Part shown: positions 5,935 to 9,459 of the stretch, one piece after another
Layout: each line of letters starts with the position of its first letter
How positions within the stretch are numbered: the stretch's first letter is position 1
Source: an uncultured Mediterranea sp.
GTDB lineage: Bacteria > Bacteroidota > Bacteroidia > Bacteroidales > Bacteroidaceae
Direction: 5' to 3'
Length of the DNA: 9,459 bases
NCBI GenBank assembly: GCA_946007445.1
Contig: CAMGAL010000062.1
Span: forward strand, 1-9,459
Position numbers and translations under genes: made by a program
Notes under the pieces: generated by a model
Seen by the model: the letters and a program-made list of their open reading frames with translations, nothing else
Database searches by the model: none
What the model was told of the DNA's origin: nothing

Positions 5935-7542
5935 TTAAAACGTATAAACTACAGTGGTGACACTGCCGGCTTCCAGCATGACCGTGCCACCCGAGGCCAC
6001 AGTGGCCTGACGCAACCCCTTGTTGTGAGTGGTGGTGTAGGTCATGACAGACTTCGGCGTGCCGGGCCAGGATTGATGGGTCTCGGAGAGACGCACCACA
6101 CGGTCGGACAGGTTGGTATAGACAGCCACGATACAATCGGCCTGCGGCGAGATATAAGCCGAGCCGAAAAAGAGGTTGGACTCATTGAGTGACAAGGCAA
6201 TGCGCCGATAGCCGGGACGAATGAAGCGGCTGTAGTTGCCCAACGTCCAGAGGGTGGGCATAGCCGAATGGTTGCCCTCCTGGTGGATGTTGCCATACTC
6301 GCCAGAGGCAGGCATCAGCGAGATGAGCAGGAAGCGGCACTTGTGGCCATAGCGGGGCATGTCCATCGAGGTCCAGAAGCTCCACGAGGTGACGCCGGCC
6401 ACAGTAAGGTCATTGTGGATAACCTTGGACATATAGAGGGCGATGTCCATCTCTGTAGCCTGGTCGTAGCCCACAAACTCGGACGAGCTGTAGCCGTCGC
6501 CCAGCATACTCCACTCGCTCTGCCACACCTCCAGGCCGAGGCTCGTGGCCTTCTGAGCCAACTGGCGGCGCACACTACGCATTCCCTCCCAACTGCTGTC
6601 GGTCCAGTAGCTGTGACCGCAAATCTGGTTCTTCACATGAGGTAGGTCGCCGATATAGGTCGCTGTACCGGGCGTGTAGAAGGCGGCCATTACATTGCTG
6701 CGCTGGGCGTCGTTCTTGACCTTGTAGAGGTACTCCCAGTCGCCCGACTCGCCGGGCAGGATGAGCGTTCCCAGGTTGCGTGCCGTGAGGGCAGCATCCA
6801 GTTCACGAATCAGGCGGGAAGCCTCGGTGTTGGTCCACGCCGTTCCCTCCTGTCCGCCATCCCAGTTGTACTGAGGCTCGTTGATGGGCGAGATGTGCGA
6901 AATGGAGTAGCCCTGGCTCTCGTAATAGGCAGCCATCTCGGCCATATAGGCAGCAAAGTCGTCGTAGCAATCGTCCTTGAGGTTGCTCACACCACCCTTC
7001 TGCGAATAGCCCTTGCCATTGGCAGTGAACTGCACGGGCGGTGTGTTGCTGAAGAGGATGAAGTCGTTGCATCCCAACGCTTTGGCCTGCTGCATGAAGT
7101 AACGCTGGCCGGCACATCGGTTCCAGTCGAGCGTCAGCTGGTCAGTGAGATACGATTCGGCCCGACGCGACTCGTCTTCAATGCCGCTGGACGCTCCCTG
7201 CTGCGCGGTGCCTCCACCCAGATTGACACGCCACTGCGACAAGCCGATGCCCTGAGGCTGTCCGTCCACAATTTCAGAGGAGAAGAGCAGGCGGGCAATG
7301 CCCTCGCGGTTGCTGCTCCACTCACTGCCCACAATGGCCGGCATCCAGCAATCGGAAGCGCCAAATCCTTGAATTGGCTGATACGTTTGGCCAGCATCGA
7401 TGGTCACCAATTTCTCCACACTGCCGGTGGGCACCTCGGGTTGTTCGGGCACATCAGGCTCAGAGGGTGTGGAGGGGGAGTCGCTGCTGCACGCCATCCA
7501 GAAGAGAGCCGTCAAGCCAGTAAAAAATATACGGGTTTTCAT
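5935..7542 (-). CDS. Glycoside hydrolase family 30 lipoprotein (possible endo-beta-1,6-galactanase type)
   Basis: This 535-residue retaining clan GH-A glycosidase has an N-terminal lipoprotein signal with Cys18 (FWMAC; Trp at -3 is unusual for a lipobox). A Ser/Pro/Asp/Glu linker (19-42) follows, as in surface-anchored Bacteroidales enzymes. The barrel starts at TYQPIQGFGASDCWMP (53-68). It continues with GLSQWRVNLGGGTAQQG (100-116), ILFSNTPPVQFTANGKGYS (162-180) and HISPINEPQYNWDGGQEGTA with acid/base Glu222. Later come GHSYWTD (309-315) and LEVWQSEWSMLGDG with nucleophile Glu343. A beta-sandwich closes the protein (about 450-535). The NEPQ..W...QEG and WR.NLGGG patterns resemble, from memory, the subfamily 5 group that includes endo-beta-1,6-galactanases; this is inference and glucan or xylan specificities remain possible. 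It lies 71 bases after susD, across a terminator-like hairpin, and 18 bases before GH2. Confidence 0.9.
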   Translation of the reverse strand: MKTRIFFTGLTALFWMACSSDSPSTPSEPDVPEQPEVPTGSVEKLVTIDAGQTYQPIQGFGASDCWMPAIVGSEWSSNREGIARLLFSSEIVDGQPQGIGLSQWRVNLGGGTAQQGASSGIEDESRRAESYLTDQLTLDWNRCAGQRYFMQQAKALGCNDFILFSNTPPVQFTANGKGYSQKGGVSNLKDDCYDDFAAYMAEMAAYYESQGYSISHISPINEPQYNWDGGQEGTAWTNTEASRLIRELDAALTARNLGTLILPGESGDWEYLYKVKNDAQRSNVMAAFYTPGTATYIGDLPHVKNQICGHSYWTDSSWEGMRSVRRQLAQKATSLGLEVWQSEWSMLGDGYSSSEFVGYDQATEMDIALYMSKVIHNDLTVAGVTSWSFWTSMDMPRYGHKCRFLLISLMPASGEYGNIHQEGNHSAMPTLWTLGNYSRFIRPGYRRIALSLNESNLFFGSAYISPQADCIVAVYTNLSDRVVRLSETHQSWPGTPKSVMTYTTTHNKGLRQATVASGGTVMLEAGSVTTVVYTF

Positions 7543-7548
7543 GAGGAT

Positions 7549-7592
7549 AAAAAAAGGAAAAGAAGGAGGGTGCCTCCACCGGAAACACCCTC
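7549..7592 (-). terminator. Terminator-like hairpin with U-rich tail between susD and GH30
   Basis: In the minus-strand RNA, GAGGGTG (7592-7586) pairs with CACCCTC (7572-7566). An inner TCC/GGA stem can form across a small internal loop. The stem is followed at once by a pyrimidine run rich in U, ending in seven consecutive U, up to 7549. This is the form of an intrinsic terminator, placed 22 bases after the susD stop and just before the GH30 start at 7542. It probably ends part of the susCD transcript so that the enzymes are made at lower levels. Confidence 0.65.
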
Positions 7593-7613
7593 AGTTCAAA
7601 AACATTGAAAAAA

Positions 7614-9242
7614 TTAGTTCCAGCCGGGGTTCTGCACGATACTGCCGTTGGAGATGGTAATCTCATACAGAGGTATCGGGAAGAGCAGGTCGCGGCCCTC
7701 TTGGAAAGTGGCACCCTTGTTGCTGGCTTCGTACTGATTCTCCCACTCGTAGGGGTCGGCCGTAGCCTCATCGGTGTTCCACTTGCCAAACCAACCGTTG
7801 GGGCCAATTATGTCGCAGATGACGGCCTTGCCGCTATCGTTCTTCCAGCGACGGAGGTCATACAGACGCTGACCCTCGCAAGCCAACTCCAGACGACGCT
7901 CGGCACGGATGGCATCGCGCAGGGCAGAGCCGCTGGCCGTCACATCGGAGAGGTGTGCACGCTGACGAATCATGTTGAGGTAGGTAAGGGCGGTGGCATT
8001 GTCGCCCGTCTCCTGACAAGCCTCGGCATACATCAGCAGCACATCGCCGTAGCGTAGCAGGATGTGGTTCAGAGGCACCTTAGGCTGGTCGTAGTGTTCG
8101 GGGCGCTTGGCCAAGGGGATGTAGAGCTTGCGGTTGATGCGGGCCGACTTGTGCTTGGCGGGGTCTACGGCATAGGTACCGTCGCCATTCTGGTTGCCCT
8201 GCTTCTCGACCAAGGTAGCGAAATCGGGTTCACCGGCAATCTCTGACGCACCGTGCTTGATGATGGTCCACTTCACACGCTCGGTATCACCGGCCTCGAT
8301 AAAGGCATTTTCGAGGTTGGCCGTGGGGAGTCCCCATGCCCAGCCGTCCTGGTCACCACCCGAACGGTTGCCCGACACGATGGTCATGCTACCACCCAGG
8401 TCGTACACATCGTCGTAGCGGTTCTGCACCTCGAAGAGCGACTCCTCGTTGTTCTCGTAGTCGATGTTCCACACCTTGCCGAAGTCGTCCATCAGGCGAT
8501 ATTGGCCTTCGTTGATGACGGTCTTCAGCGTCTCTTTGGCTTCGGCATACTTTCCTTGATAGAGTTGTGCCTTACCCAGCAATCCGAGGGCGGCACCACG
8601 AGTGGCACGTCCCATATCGTTGGCGCTGTATTCGCTCCGCTGAGGCAGGATAGAGGCGGCCTCCTTCAAGTCTTGTTCAATCAGCTGATAAACCTCTTCG
8701 GTGGTAGAGCGTGTGATACCTGCCACCTGCTCGGGCAGCAAGAACCCGTCGATGACGGGCACGCCACCAAAATTCTTCACCAGTTCGAAATAGAAATAGG
8801 CACGCAGGAACTTGGCCTCGGCCACGAAGCGAGCCTGCTTCTTCTCATCCAGGATATGGGCTTGCGGAATACGCTCGATGGCAATGTTGGTACGCAGGAT
8901 GCCCTTGTAGCGATATTGCCAGAAGTTGGAGATGGTACCGTTGCTCTGGCCTACACCCTGATAGTGGGCCAACGAGAGGTAACCGCTCTGGTCTTGGGTC
9001 GTATTGCCCATCCAGTAGTCGTCAGTACACATGTCGGTCAGAATCCAGAAATTCTCAATCTGCCACCAGCCGTGGTAGGTAAGGGCATTGTAGCAGCCGG
9101 TCAGGAAATTCTCTGCATCGGCTTCGCTCTGGAAGTAGTTGTCCAGGTTCTGCTGTCCGCGTGCGTCTTCCTCCAGGAAGTCAGAACAAGCAGAGAATGA
9201 CAGGGCGGCAAACATGGCCGCTATGGTAAATATCTTCTTCAT
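7614..9242 (-). CDS. SusD-like glycan-binding surface lipoprotein (SusD/RagB family)
   Basis: This 542-residue lipoprotein caps the SusC-like transporter at the cell surface and binds the target glycan. The signal peptide ends at Cys19 in the family-typical form SACSDFLEED. The helical, TPR-rich body carries the hallmark AEAKFLRAYFYFELVKNFGGVP (about 141-162, written here as two joined family motifs). Further along are RATRGAALGLLGKAQLYQGK, LLRYGDVLLMYAEACQETGD, and LNMIRQRAHL followed by IRAERRLELACEGQRLYDLR. It closes with LLFPIPLYEI and the diagnostic end NPGWN. Length is typical of the family. It begins 12 bases after the susC stop, so the two are co-transcribed as usual. Aromatic residues that might contact sugar are present (GWWQIENFW, about 58-66), but the glycan cannot be read from sequence. 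Confidence 0.96.
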   Translation of the reverse strand: MKKIFTIAAMFAALSFSACSDFLEEDARGQQNLDNYFQSEADAENFLTGCYNALTYHGWWQIENFWILTDMCTDDYWMGNTTQDQSGYLSLAHYQGVGQSNGTISNFWQYRYKGILRTNIAIERIPQAHILDEKKQARFVAEAKFLRAYFYFELVKNFGGVPVIDGFLLPEQVAGITRSTTEEVYQLIEQDLKEAASILPQRSEYSANDMGRATRGAALGLLGKAQLYQGKYAEAKETLKTVINEGQYRLMDDFGKVWNIDYENNEESLFEVQNRYDDVYDLGGSMTIVSGNRSGGDQDGWAWGLPTANLENAFIEAGDTERVKWTIIKHGASEIAGEPDFATLVEKQGNQNGDGTYAVDPAKHKSARINRKLYIPLAKRPEHYDQPKVPLNHILLRYGDVLLMYAEACQETGDNATALTYLNMIRQRAHLSDVTASGSALRDAIRAERRLELACEGQRLYDLRRWKNDSGKAVICDIIGPNGWFGKWNTDEATADPYEWENQYEASNKGATFQEGRDLLFPIPLYEITISNGSIVQNPGWN

Positions 9243-9254
9243 AATTTCTATTCC

Positions 9255-9459
9255 TTAAAATTTAAAGTCAATACCGAATAAGAAGGTACGCGGATTGGGA
9301 TAAGCTACCCCATCGATACCGGTCTCAAGTACACTGTTGCCCAGCTGCGGACGCTCGGGATCCATTCCGGAGTAACCAGTGATGGTGAAGGGATTCTGAG
9401 CCGAGAAGGAGAGGCGCAGGTCATAGCCGCCCACCCACTGTTTGGGCAAGGTATAGCCC
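9255..9459 (-). CDS. SusC-like TonB-dependent outer membrane transporter, C-terminal end, cut by window edge
   Basis: The last 68 residues of a SusC/RagA-family beta-barrel are visible; the rest (normally about 1000 residues) lies past base 9459. The fragment shows the family ending: a strand LPKQWVGGYDLRLSFSAQNP, then FTITGYSGMDPER, then PNPRTFLFGIDFKF with the terminal Phe typical of outer-membrane barrels. The frame is open to the edge, so no start is called. It pairs with the SusD-like gene 12 bases downstream and would import oligosaccharides with TonB energy. Confidence 0.93.
   Translation of the reverse strand, partial: GYTLPKQWVGGYDLRLSFSAQNPFTITGYSGMDPERPQLGNSVLETGIDGVAYPNPRTFLFGIDFKF

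Noticed and set aside
8253..9200. A 315-codon plus-strand frame
   Set aside because: Antisense shadow of the SusD-like gene, which has the full family hallmarks from lipobox to NPGWN.

Overview
The window reads as a chromosomal segment of a GC-rich member of the Bacteroidales. Three things point there. It contains a SusC/SusD pair followed by glycoside hydrolases. The intergenic space carries two perfect Bacteroidetes-type promoters (-7 box TAnnTTTG with an upstream TTTG). Most genes also lack a Shine-Dalgarno sequence. I cannot name the genus from sequence alone.

Region 1 (1-2706, minus strand) is the start of a branched-chain amino acid biosynthesis operon. From its promoter (2676-2706) it runs through a 24-residue leader peptide rich in Val, Ile and Leu (2565-2639) and two competing RNA hairpins (2479-2578). 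It then enters ilvD (dihydroxy-acid dehydratase, 645-2447) and ilvB (acetolactate synthase large subunit, cut by the window edge, 1-630). The leader, with four consecutive Val codons just before mutually exclusive stem-loops, is a textbook-style translation-coupled attenuator. It differs in detail from the Escherichia coli ilv design and is the most interesting element here.

Region 2 (2707-3489) holds a divergent promoter (2803-2834) driving a single plus-strand gene. That gene encodes a SlyD-like FKBP peptidyl-prolyl isomerase with a cysteine-rich tail (2865-3431). It converges on the next unit, with a GC-rich hairpin in the 58-base gap.

Region 3 (3490-9459, minus strand) is the distal part of a polysaccharide utilization locus. 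In transcription order it contains the end of a SusC-like TonB-dependent transporter, a SusD-like binding lipoprotein, a GH30 lipoprotein and a secreted GH2 enzyme. A terminator-like hairpin with a U-rich tail separates susD from GH30. By analogy with characterised loci, SusD and the GH30 would bind and cut the glycan at the cell surface, SusC would import oligosaccharides, and the GH2 would trim them in the periplasm. The GH30 plus GH2 pairing suggests a galactan-type substrate, but this is inference.

No RNA genes, insertion sequences, CRISPR arrays or phage genes were seen. All stretches longer than 300 bases are coding except 2448-2864, which holds the regulatory elements described.
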